Shown piece by piece: positions 23,201 to 38,719 of a stretch of 64,000 nucleotides of DNA (within the stretch, counting starts at the first letter, position 1; each line of letters starts with the position of its first letter). The notes below the pieces were generated by a model. It had not been told where the DNA came from and searched no databases. It saw only the letters and a program-made list of their open reading frames with translations. A program made the position numbers and the translations under genes. The stretch covers positions 10,459,721 to 10,523,720 of the forward strand of contig NW_025062479.1 in NCBI RefSeq assembly GCF_000002995.4. Direction: 5' to 3'. Source of the stretch: Brugia malayi. Lineage: Eukaryota > Nematoda > Chromadorea > Rhabditida > Onchocercidae.

Positions 23201-25920
23201 TCTAATGTAAAATGTAACTTTTAACTTCTATATCGAGTATGTTGAGAAGTCTACATTTCAATTGCTTAAAATAATAAATTCATTTTTTTATTACTCAAAG
23301 TGTTTTGATAATTCATTTTTAACAAAATCCTTATGATTTTTTTCGTTTTGTTTATTTGCTATTATATATGTGAAACTATGTATATAAATGAACAATTCCA
23401 TTCATTTTACAATCCGAAAAAGTATTATTTTTTTAGGAAAGATTAAAAGTAATTTCAATATATTGTTGCTAGTTGGAATAATTTAAAAGTATTACATGCT
23501 TTTGCTGATAATGCAGGTAAAACTTTTCAAATGAAATTAAAATAAAAATTTTTTACAAATTTATCTGACTGAATAAATTTAATAATACAAGCACAAAATT
23601 TATTTTTTTAGTTGTATTGAGATCTCGGCGAAAGTTCATGTAGAAAATTCGTAATTTTTAAAATATTTCAAAATTTTAGTGTCATAAAAAATTTTTGTCA
23701 TTATATATGTTAATGATAAAATTTTCAATCTGAAAAGAATATTAATTTTTAAAAAACTAACTTTTTAAACGCACCTCTCTGTCGATATTTCACTTCCTCC
23801 ATATTTGGAAAATGTCTGAAATATTAGATCAAGACAAAATAATTGAAAAAAATTGCGTTTAAACACTGTTAAATTGGTAAATTTTTTGAGAAGTGAAAAT
23901 TAGCAATTTTTTTTTCTTTTTTCTTAAAAAAAACTCAACATGCTACTGTGTGACAAATAATTCACTCGTTGAAATTATTTATATGTCTAATCAAATTCCA
24001 ATATGTCATTTTTTTTTTTCAATTTTTTGTTTAAAAAAGTGCATGATTTCTCGTTTCTCTTTTTTTTGTGTCATTTGGATTAAATTGAAAAATACTGCAA
24101 GCATTTTTCTTGATGAGTGTTGTTATGAAATAAACAAATCTGAAATTATATTTATGGTGAAAATAAAAGAGGGAAAATTTGTTAAATGTTTAAATAAGAA
24201 ATGATAATTTAGATGTGCAAATATTTTTCACCCAAATTGTATTCTATATTTCTTTTTTTTTGTTTAATGATGTTGTTGTTGACAATTGTGACATAAAAGG
24301 AGAAAAAAAAGAGATAGAATGGTATATCAAATAGCCTACAAGTGAGAAGTGAGAAAAAAACTGAAGTGTAAACCGAAAAACAGTGAAATTTCAAAAAAAA
24401 AAGTACCTTAACTAAATAAAAAATTTTGATCATTTTATAGATACTGACTGCAGAAATGAATGCAAAACAAAAAATAAATTAAATTAAAATTCTATCAAGG
24501 AAAGAGAAAAAGCTAATGGAAAATAAAACTAAAGTTAGTAAATGAAAATGTCTCATCTTTGTTTATTTTGTTTTTTACTTTTTATTTATTTATTATTATT
24601 CATTTTTTTATTTTCTTTTTGAAAAACAAAATTCCATATTGTTAATCTTGATTAATTATGATCATGAAATCATTTGCATGTAAAAATGATGATATACTTC
24701 CAAATATATTCACTTTTATCAAGATTCAGCTTTAACAATTTTGCTCTTTTTCTTTGCTTTAAAGTGAGAGGAAAAAGTTTAATAATTGGGAAGAGTATGC
24801 ATAACATTAATTAGATAATAATAATGATGAAATAAAAAAAAAAAAGAAAGAAAAATGGATAAAAAAGAAATGATAGCTAGCTGAACCATTCTAGCTAGAC
24901 GATTTAAGTCAAAGTTAATAAATGATACGAAGGTTGTCTTTGTCATGAAATTATGACTTTTTGCTCCGTATGTCCTTTTTTGTATAACCCATAATAATAA
25001 CTATAATCAACGAAATTTCCTTCACTTCTTCTTTAATACTGGAATGTTTTATCTTTTATTAATGAATGAATAAATCAAATTCATAATCAAGTCAAATTTT
25101 TGTTCCTGAACAATATATTAAGTAAGGATTTTTATGCTTGTTTTTTTCCTTTCGAAATAAAATTCTTTAATCATGGTAAAGTTTTATGACAACGAGTAGG
25201 ATGGCAAACGAATTTTTGATTATCACAGATGTAATACCCTCATATAGTTAATTAGTGCAAAATAAAAATTTTCATATCGTCTCAGGTGTTTCATTTCACG
25301 GACTGCCTTTAATAATCGATTTGAAATTTCGACATTTTTGGGAAAGTGAGAGTGGGTGCGCACGAACAGGATTGCTTGAGTTGGGAGGGTTGGAGTAGGT
25401 GACGTGAAGCGAGATGGTTTGATTCATTATCCATATATGTGTTATATATGTAGAAATGACATTATTTTATGTGTGTGTTTCATGTGAAAATGGTTTAGAA
25501 TGAAGTTTCATGAAATTCCCATACTACGCTTAGTATTTTACAAGTATAGATTATTTTCATACATGCGTTTTAAATTGCAGGCCAATAACTTAGCTGTTAT
25601 CGATTTTGATTACTTACACTCTTTTATTTATCAGTAATCTTTGTGAATATCAACTTTAAATTCTCAGAATAAGGAGACTGCTTTAGGTAAATGTATTCAG
25701 ATTTTAACGTAGTACTTGTAAAATGACGAAATAATATCCGATTTTTGGGATGTGAATTAGTCGATATTCATTGGAAGATTTGGAGAAACGTAATTGGTGT
25801 GATACTTACTTTTTTAAATCGCATGGTGATAGGGTTGATATCAAGCAAATTGAAATGGTTCCTACAAGTTTTATGATCGGTGCTATTTTGAAATTCAGAC
25901 AATTGAGATTGAGTTTGGAT
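20291..25920. other. gene-poor region between let-7 and the helicase gene
   Basis: No supported exon on either strand. The sequence is A/T homopolymers and short low-complexity frames. The right end (from about 25,250) has a more balanced composition and probably carries the helicase promoter. Confidence 0.65.
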
Positions 25921-25921
25921 A

Positions 25922-25934
25922 TGTATTTTTTTAG
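25922..25934 (+). promoter_or_regulatory. probable spliced-leader acceptor of the helicase gene
   Basis: A pyrimidine run ending in tttttttag at 25934 lies 49 nt before the ATG at 25984, with no ATG in between. This is the typical place of a nematode trans-splice site. Confidence 0.45.
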
Positions 25935-25983
25935 GTTTTGCCCTGCTTTACTGTCGCTGTAGAGACCTGACGAAGCAACTGTG

Positions 25984-30766
<4,783 letters not shown>

Positions 30767-31680
30767 TGAATTTTGCACTCCATCTTAAATACTTCCATTT
30801 CCACAAGTCCAATACCATCTTACCTCGTTCTCCGAGATTCATGGGTCAAGCGTTACACGACCCTTAGGAGCATATTTCGAAGAGACATATTCGAGGATCA
30901 CAAGACAATTTCGGAAGTGGTTTTGCAAGTTTTTTATTCGTAATTCATCGTAATTGTTTTTGTGTTTATACATACATGTTACTGTTAAGTCTTGCTGCTC
31001 CGCAACACTGAATCACTAAATGATCATTGAATTTGTTCCGTTGTTGTAATTGTATTAATGGATTGTCTTTTTGTTTTCAACATCATATGATTATAATTGT
31101 CTCTGGTATTGAGCTATTGCTATGATAACGTAGCTGTTGATGTAAAGCCAGAGGATTTGTTTCATCTATTTTGCTTGCCAAAATTGTTTCTAAAATTAAC
31201 TAAACGGATATGACAAAGGGTAGGTACCAACCAGTCAACCGACCTCCAGCACTTAAAGACTGGGAGAAAGGGATGAGTGTTGCATTCCGTAACAGTTTGA
31301 GGATCTTCCAGCTCAGAGAGCCCAGTGTTAGGCTTATGTTGCAAATGTGGTTGAGATAAAAGTTCTTTTCACTGTTTACATACACAGCAGCAATATCAGT
31401 CCGGATATTCGCGATAATTGAAACCAGCGTGAACCAACTGTGGCATGCGATGTATGCCTGTTTGTCCGCTTTGCTGTTCCTTGGTGAGGGTAAATGACTG
31501 CATTTCTTGTGGTGGTTTCTCTGGCACCAACCTGGAATGAAAACTGGGGGAAACCAAGAAGTCAGCGGACTGCTCCGCCCGATTCAACGTATACAACCGT
31601 TAGGAATGGTCCGGACCCTGAACGCTATTTTAGTCCACTCAATTATTGAAAGATTATGTGTCACTGCCTGCTCAAACTTG
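30767..31680. other. intergenic between the helicase (+) and mrpl-2 (-), tail to tail
   Basis: This contains both 3' UTRs. No clear AATAAA for the helicase was seen. Composition is balanced in 31200-31680, and the - strand there carries a short open stretch described separately. Confidence 0.5.
31396..31531 (-). other. short unassigned coding-like stretch, possibly a terminal exon
   Basis: On the - strand an acceptor ttttcattccag at 31532 is followed by 44 codons and a TGA at 31396-31398. The first in-frame ATG is at 31503 and would give 34 aa. The peptide (starting LVPEKPPQEMQSF, ending GFNYREYPD) is hydrophilic, of normal composition, and not low-complexity. I do not recognise it, and I found no upstream exon that joins in phase between it and mrpl-2. 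It may be a small ORF, a decayed exon, or chance. Confidence 0.25.
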
Positions 31681-33391
31681 TCAATGATTTAAAAATGTAG
31701 AACAGATAGAAGTTATGTACGTTCTCGGTGGCGGTAGTCGTCGTACTTTCCGGCCCAAATAGCCGTCTTTCTTTTGGAACAAGCCACTAGCCATCTTATA
31801 GCCAAAACGTCGATGCATTTGTGCTGAGCCAAAAATCTTGTCGTGAAATTCTGCATGTGACAGTCTGCCAACTGTAGCCATGCATTCCTTTGACAGAACA
31901 AATTCATGTTTGTGAGGAAGCTGAAAAGAAATGACAATTTTGACACTTTAACATACTCAGTGTGTATGAGTAACAGCATATCATTTTCAAATGTTGTCAG
32001 CGTTTTGAATTGTACACTACACGACATACTGAAGTATGAGATCAGGCTTACTACCTATATGTAAATGATAATAAACTTCAAAACGTAGTCCACTATAACG
32101 GGGACAGATTTCCAATTTAAAACTTTAATATTTGATTCCAATGATTAAGTTTGCTAAAAATTTAAATTCAATTAGAACTTTATGACTCGAAAATTAAAAA
32201 AAAAAATTACTCTAATAATAACAAAATCTCCTTGATGCCTGATAATTTCAGCGCATGTGCCGGCAGTGACAATAAAGACATCGTCATCTGTTGAAGGGTA
32301 TTTTCGTTCATTTGGGAATTTTTCCACTGAATTAATTATGGAACCAGATGCCAACGCTCCTAATGGATATGCATTACCTTCTCTTCCTACAAAATTATTG
32401 AAATTACAGTAGCTTCATAAGTCTGTCGAACTGAAAACTGAATTCTGTTTTGCGAAAATCTCCTAACCTTCTTGAGGACTTTCAGGTACGTAACATGTCG
32501 TACTAATAATTTGTCCAGCTTTCATATTCTCCGTTGCTAATATCCAGCGTTTACCTTCCCAACCAGCAACAAGTGCAATAAAACATGTCCTGTTTGGATC
32601 TCGTCGTACTTCAATGACCTTAAAAACACTAGAATATTTGTCTGTAACGAGGCAATAATATCACTAGCCTAATACTCAATATATAACTAAAGTTGTTAGT
32701 AACTGATTTTTCTGATACTGAATCTTTATTTTAATAAACTTCCTACACATTAGAATTTTTCTTCGCAACAATAACTAAAAGTTCTAGAAAAGAAATTGGT
32801 AATAAGAAAAAAATCAAAATTTTTATGAAGCTAACTATAGTACAAAAAATGTCTTGAAAAAATCGTTACCCGTTCGTCATAAGTTATACCAGGCTCTTTT
32901 GGTCCACGTCGATGAAAATCAACCATGAAATAGTCGAATTTGGTGCCACCACCGATATGCTGATTAACTTTTCGACCTAGTAAAAAGGATAATTTCTTCT
33001 AAACTATGTAAAGTCACCTTGTATAAGACTGAAACATTTAACATAATAACCTATGATACCTTCAAGTGAGCTTTGAGATACAACAGTTCCATTAATACCG
33101 TAGTATAATACCCTTGTATATTTCTAGGGAAGAAAGGATGTTTGGTTAAAGAACGACAACGATAGAGCGTACAAAACTCAAACCTGTTTTGGGATCACGT
33201 CCACCAAGGCGATGTAAAACTAAAGGTTCATGTGTATATTTTCCTTTTGTCTGCTTTTTTAGATCTTCCATATCCCAAAGATATCTTGGTAAAGGTTTTG
33301 TTCCACGAGCAGGCATAAAACGTTTTGAAAACATGAACAAATGCGGTGATAGGTAAACGCAACGTAATGCGTTTCCCATACTAGTTTGCAT
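31681..33391 (-). CDS. mrpl-2: mitochondrial large-subunit ribosomal protein L2 (uL2m)
   Basis: Exons in order of reading: 33391-33184, 32976-32870, 32618-32468, 32386-32211, 31920-31681; phases agree and give about 293 aa. The N-terminus is basic and hydrophobic (MQTSMGNALRCVYLSPH), fitting a mitochondrial targeting peptide. Then come L2-family landmarks: GRDPKTG, HIGGGTKFDYFMVDFHRRGP (matching the bacterial RHRGGG segment), the SH3-like part with VIEVRRDPNRT and ALVAGWEGKRWIL, GNAYPLGAL, AGTCAEI, and the C-terminal GTVGR-like block ATVGRLSH with LGRKVRRLPPPRTY. L2 helps form the peptidyl transferase centre of the mitoribosome. ATG at 33391 was chosen because the longer frame upstream has only non-ATG codons. 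The first intron holds a possible 64-nt extra exon, which I left out. Confidence 0.92.
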
Positions 33392-34337
33392 TGCAGAAAT
33401 CTTCAATAACTTCAGAATCAACGTGTTATAAAATATTAATTAACTTATTAATAGCGTGATATATAACGCTTAAATAAGTCCTTACTTGCCTCCGAGTAAG
33501 ATTCTATGGCAATCCATGTATATATCAATGGTATAAAGATAAGGTGAAAGAAATCACGAAGTATTTACATCATTTGATTGGATGAATTTTTAATCAAAAG
33601 TAATAAATTTTTATCAAATCTGACACGTTAATCATACTTCAGGAAAGATAAAATAAAAAATTTACTGAAAATTTTGCACTTTCAGATTAATCATGTGATT
33701 ATTTTACTCATCAAAAAAAAAAAAAAAAAATCAACTATGGGTCATAATCCAATTACATGCTTGTTGCAACAAGCTACATCTAATTAATATTATATGAAGC
33801 AGAAACAAGGATAAATGTTTGGAGCAATTCTATTCCCCGGATCATACATTAAAGAAAATGATATATTAGAATTTAATGACTTGTCCGTAAAAATTACTAG
33901 TAACAGTATCAGTGCTTCATTTTTGCAATAAGTTTTCATCCGAAATCTATCTTAAATAAAACATTAATGATGAATACAATCATTAAATTACTGATATAAG
34001 TCATTCATTTAAAAGAAGAGAAAAAATGAATTACCATAAAATAGTAAATAATATGAATACTCCGTAGCAAAATATCCAAAACAAAAAATGCATTTACTAT
34101 TAGGATTAAAGTTTAACATTTTCAATGAAAAAATATTCCTCCATACATAATTTCTTGAAGTATTTTCAATTAATTCAATGAAGCTATTTAATTCAACCTC
34201 ATATTTTGTACTGCTGATAAAAATACACTGCATTTTCTTCAAAGATTTGGACCAGTAAATGAAAAGAATAATAAGTGAGTAAAATACTGCTGATCAATAG
34301 TTGAAAATACTATGCACCACTGCATATTTGATAAGAT
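33392..34337. other. spacer between MON1 and mrpl-2 (both -)
   Basis: About 950 bases, AT-rich, without a supported exon. It holds the MON1 3' UTR and the mrpl-2 promoter or trans-splice region. Open frames are short and Phe/Tyr/Lys-biased. Confidence 0.6.
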
Positions 34338-37300
34338 CTAGAAACACACAGAAGCAGTAGTAAAAAATTTCGATTCTTCTTTTTTAAGCATTTTCAAAAG
34401 ACGATCGACATGTGCACTTGCTGATGCACGCGTTACAAATGGGCTTAATACGCAGTGCAGTTCGTAATTCGAGGTAACCTGGAGAAAATTTCTTTTTTTG
34501 CAGTATAAAAAATAATTCAAACATCTTTCTTAAGTTATAATAAACTTAAAGTAGAACACTACACTCAGTTTCTCGCAAAGTCTCATCAACGGATAGATTG
34601 AAATTACTGAATGAGGAACATAAATGTTCTTTGAAAGAATTTTCAGCTGTGCTGAAATATTAGAACGGTTATAATATTCTTGTAATTTGTTGTGATTCTA
34701 ATTCTGGTTAACATAACATATTACAGAATTTGAAACACTTCTACGTCGCTATTACGCTTTATGGTTCAATATACTTAACTTACCATCATATACAGCGTAT
34801 TAATTTCATAAAATAGGCTTTCAATACTAACCTACTCTGATTAAATTGAAAGTGCTTTCAATAATAAGTCAAACTTAGTTCTGAATGAAAAAAAAAAAAA
34901 GAAACAAATAAGATTACACTCGACAGTAAACAACATTCGGGCCTTGTAACGAATAGGTGTCTCAGATTAGGTGTTCGCATCGAATAACCAAACATTTTTT
35001 TATAATATTCTTGCAATTTCCAACGTTCACTTTTACTGACAAATGGCAATGAATGTTGTGAACAACATATTTGGCTTGAGCATCGATTTTTGTACGTAAA
35101 ATGCCATAAATCCGAAGGAACATCCTGCAAAGATCTTGCACTTCTTGGAAAAAGTTCAAATTTTCATCAATATCTCGAATTTTGAAACTGGAGATGATCA
35201 CTTTAATATTTTTGCTTGCAGTGCTAGCTCATCAAACAATTCAATTTTCGGTATTTCATCACAGAATAGAAGTGATAATGAATCAGCAAAGAAATTTATT
35301 TTCGAAATATTCAGGGGAAGAATGTTTATCTACACGTTAGCTAATCAAACTACAGATCTCGTTCAAAAAGTCTGGCATCGATTTTTGTACGTAAAATGCC
35401 ATAAATCCGAAAAAACATCTAATACTAAGTTGATAAAAAACTCTAGGTCAGTTCATGGAAATTATTGCATTGGATGCGGACGATTTCGACGATATTATCT
35501 TCTATTGAACTATCAATCAAAATCATCTCATTATTTTTGTATTGAAAAAAACTACAGCATATATAATAAGAATAAAACACCGTTTGAATATCGAAAAAAG
35601 AAGGATTCGCCACAGCATTCTTTAATGAAGCATGTAGCTTCGATGAACGTAACTTAGTAATAATCATATCTTTCACACCACGAAGTGTCTCAAACGCGCC
35701 GCGTTCCAGAGATAATAGCATCAAGCACGCACTACTGTTTTCCCAGATAAAAGAAACATAAGCATAAAGGTATCCCCTAAATTGTTTCGAATACAAATTA
35801 CAAATAATTTTATTAAAAGGAAATAGGTGTGGTTTTGCATAAAAACATGATATCATTTCCTGTCATGCAATAAATATTTAAGTGAAACTTCACCTGAATC
35901 ATGCTAGATGTTTGGGAATGCAACATCTTACACAGAAGATTGGTTGTTCGTTGACAGATAAAAAAAAACATGAAAAATTATGTACCAAGAAAGAAAAAGC
36001 AAGTCATCTATAGAAAAACCTACGTATCATTAAACTGTGGTAAGCATATAGGTATCCAATTATCGGCATTCTTTAACGATGGATTACAATCAATAAGATT
36101 GATAAGAAGATGCAAATCGCATGGATTTAATATAATACCTTTCATTCGAACTACCGTGATAAGCTGCCGGTTAGCTACAACCAATCCATATACAATATTT
36201 TTAACCTAAAATGACATTACTGAAGACAAGAGTGGAGAATATTGGCTGCAACAAATTAAGTTTCCTTCGAATATGCAGAAAAATAAAAGTGAAATCTAAA
36301 CAACTTAACTTTGCATTGTTTACTGCTGATATAATTGCACTTGTGAATTGTTCCCTATCTGCAAAAGTCATAGGAAATATCCGAATTGAACGCATGAACA
36401 CTGCTATATCATTCCTATAGCCGCACACCATGGCATTTAAATGTCTGTCTGTGCCTGAAAAGATATTTTCCACAAATATGCAGCATATAAAAGAAATGCT
36501 GAACATTAATGAAAATATTAAATCGAAGTAATAATGAATGCTTTAATTTTTCTAACAACTATTTATTATGGTTTAAGAAAAACTATTTTTGATACACACA
36601 GAGGAGTTCATAAACAGCACTGAAAAACATATACCTTTGAGCATAAATCGAAGATCAAAATTAGCTCCTTTAGTTTGAAAAATCGAAATCAGTTGGTCAC
36701 GACAAATTATTGAAAGCATCTAGAATGTGAAACTGCTATAATCATACATCTTCAAGATTCAATCTTCTTGCCATTATAATAAAACATGATAAGTTAGTGA
36801 GCTTAGATATTATAGCATTTCAACTTCAAAATAAAAATAAATTATAAAATATATTCTTCAACTTTTTTAAATTAGCTGGAAAAAAGTCACCTGTTTATAA
36901 ACAAGATCCACCTGAGCATCCAGCTGAAACCCGTCACGTGAAACAATACATAAAATAAGTGGACTTCGATAGGAGAAAGAAATCTGCATATGAGCCGAAC
37001 GAATCCGTTTAAGACTATCATTCCATGAAGTAACAACCATAACAAATGTTTGAATGAGTGCAATAAGTGAACATAATTGCTCTTCATGCCCACACGATGC
37101 AAAGATTGGTTTGCCAACTTCCGACAACACAAATACCTTAAGAATGAACAGAAACACTGAAAAAGAAAAGTAAGAAATAAGTTGTATTTTAGGTAAAAGT
37201 GCTATTGAAATTTTTTGAATAGTACCGTAAATTCACGACGTGATAATTCATCAAGCAAAGCTTCATCATCACATTTGTTTTCCTCATATGGTTTATCATC

Positions 37301-37676
37301 AACTGTTCGTAATCCCTGCAAAATTTTCATTGTAATAAAAGCATACATTTCCTTGGAAATGTAAACTGGAATTTAAGTACCCATAAAATCAACAGAAAAC
37401 AAACTCCTGCGGTTTTGTCGAGATCAACATCAAGTTCTTTGTTTGTTTCAGGTATATTTGTGCCGCCAGGCACTGCTGATGTCAATTCAGACTCAGAATC
37501 CAGCTTCGCTAATCTCACCGTTCGTCAACGTCATGTTACCAATAATGACACAATTCCAGGTACTTGAAAAGTCATTTTTTATAAAAGTAATCTTCCCAGG
37601 ACTTTGAAACACCTTGAAATTGCAATTAGAATTCCTTAACTTCCACATATATCTTACTTGCAAGCGCCTCTTCCAT
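34338..37676 (-). CDS. sand-1: MON1/SAND-1, subunit of the Mon1-Ccz1 Rab7 exchange factor
   Basis: Exons in order: 37676-37658, 37508-37405, 37315-37226, 37136-36891, 36719-36635, 36454-36324, 36205-36024, 35776-35581, 35124-34918, 34478-34338; about 466 aa. MON1 landmarks: longin domain 1 opening VFVLSEVGKPIFASCGHEE, then YRSPLILC and QLDAQVDLVYKQ; GTDRHLN; NIVYGLVVANRQLITVVR; the DLHLLINLI block; CLPQFND; GYLYAYVSF; DLWHFTYKNR; and a C-terminus TRASASAHVDRLL..KKEESKFF matching the last MON1 segment. MON1 with CCZ1 converts early (Rab5) to late (Rab7) endosomes. The acidic N-terminus (first two exons, MEEALATKLDSESE) is least certain: exon 1 has 19 nt and its acceptor is weak. Intron 8 holds a partial copy of the start of exon 9. 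Confidence 0.9.
35080..35124 (-). repeat. 45-nt repeat, copy 1 (5' end of MON1 exon 9)
   Basis: The first 45 nt of MON1 exon 9, coding DVPSDLWHFTYKNRC, match copy 2 at 35375-35419 with only two mismatches. This is the functional copy: it agrees with MON1 family sequence and its downstream frame stays open. Confidence 0.9.
35375..35419 (-). repeat. 45-nt repeat, copy 2 (decayed exon copy in MON1 intron 8)
   Basis: Near-identical copy of the first 45 nt of exon 9, lying 250 nt upstream of it in the direction of MON1 transcription. In the equivalent frame a stop follows within four codons, and the acceptor (tattag) sits one base off the exon edge, so it would not splice in frame. It looks like a partial, non-functional duplicate. 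Confidence 0.85.
37452..37559 (+). other. exon-like stretch antisense to MON1 exon 2
   Basis: On + a strong acceptor (tttgtttcag) is followed by 108 open nt and a donor (CCAG|gtactt). The translation (PPGTADVNSDSESSFANLTV and on) is not low-complexity. It needs a preceding exon ending in phase 1 and itself ends in phase 1, which fits the + strand terminal exon at 44456. It overlaps the - strand MON1 exon 2, which I prefer as the true coding sequence. Confidence 0.2.
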
Positions 37677-38719
37677 CCAATCATATTTAATCGTTAATCC
37701 TTCCACTTTCTCCAAATACTTTTCATATAAGAAAATTTAAAACTTCAATAAATCATGTTCTATACCGCATAACTAAAGACACAGCTGGAATTCTGAAGTT
37801 ACTCGAATGAGAAAGACTGCGAACCACAACAATCTATTAGCTAATAATGAATAAGCTATCTATACTACCAATGGGTTGAAAATTAAATATTATACATTAT
37901 AAAATGCTCAAAATAAGAATAATAATATCTCAATAATTTCACATATTTGGAATGTAAAAAGTTAGGTCCAGAATTGCGCTACATTTATTTATAAAATAAA
38001 TTTCATCATTTTATGGCATCATAACTAAAAGATTGTAAAAATAAAACGAATGTTCCATCAGATGATTAAAACCCCCAATAAAATGAATAAAATTATAACA
38101 AATAAGCAATGTGCCGAAATTTAATAGTGCATAACATTTCACATACTTAAAATGAAACAATTCTACTCTTTTCTTAGAAATTCACGACTTCATTGTTCTA
38201 AATGCCCTATCACACTTTTATGCTCGAATACAAATATCCTCAGTGCCGAGGAATGGCAGCAACGACACTATAATTTTTTTTTTTTTAAATTTCTGTAAAA
38301 CACAACTGCAAATTTTTGAATAGAACTTGCACTATTGACATAGCATCTTTTGAATTCATACTACATCAAGCCAAAATATAAATACTAAAAAATAATACAA
38401 TAAATTGTTTATATTATATCTATTTACATTTTACTTATATTATTAAGCAAAAAAATTAATAATAATAACATTGAGAATTCCAATACTTGTCCGCCCCTCT
38501 AACGTTTTCTAAAATTTTTACAACAATTTTATAACATCTCTAATTCTAAACTTTCCAGAAGAAAACCACCTAAGCGTTAATGTGTATCCGATATGACAAA
38601 AAAAAAAAATTATAATAAATATTTTCGAAATGCTAGCACTGGAAAATTGACACAGTTAAGGAAAACTTTTAATTTTTTAGTTTCTAAGGAACGAGTCAGT
38701 TCACTCGCCTGTACGTGTA
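37677..38719. other. spacer between the coiled-coil gene and MON1 (both -)
   Basis: About 1 kb of AT-rich DNA with no supported exon. It holds the 3' UTR of the coiled-coil gene and the 5' region of MON1. Confidence 0.6.

Noticed and set aside
25771..25962. 63-codon frame just before the helicase
   Set aside because: No convincing start, no domain, and it ends in the probable trans-splice acceptor region; likely promoter DNA.
34570..34665. Candidate extra MON1 exon on - after a strong atatttcag
   Set aside because: Using it breaks the phase to the last exon, whereas the direct join LLSS|VTSNYEL matches the MON1 family (LLAW-VTGAFEL).
37493..37684. - strand frame of 63 codons spanning MON1 exon 1 and intron 1
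   Set aside because: Reading through the donor CAA|gtaaga runs to a stop before the acidic MON1 exon; splicing gives a better product.
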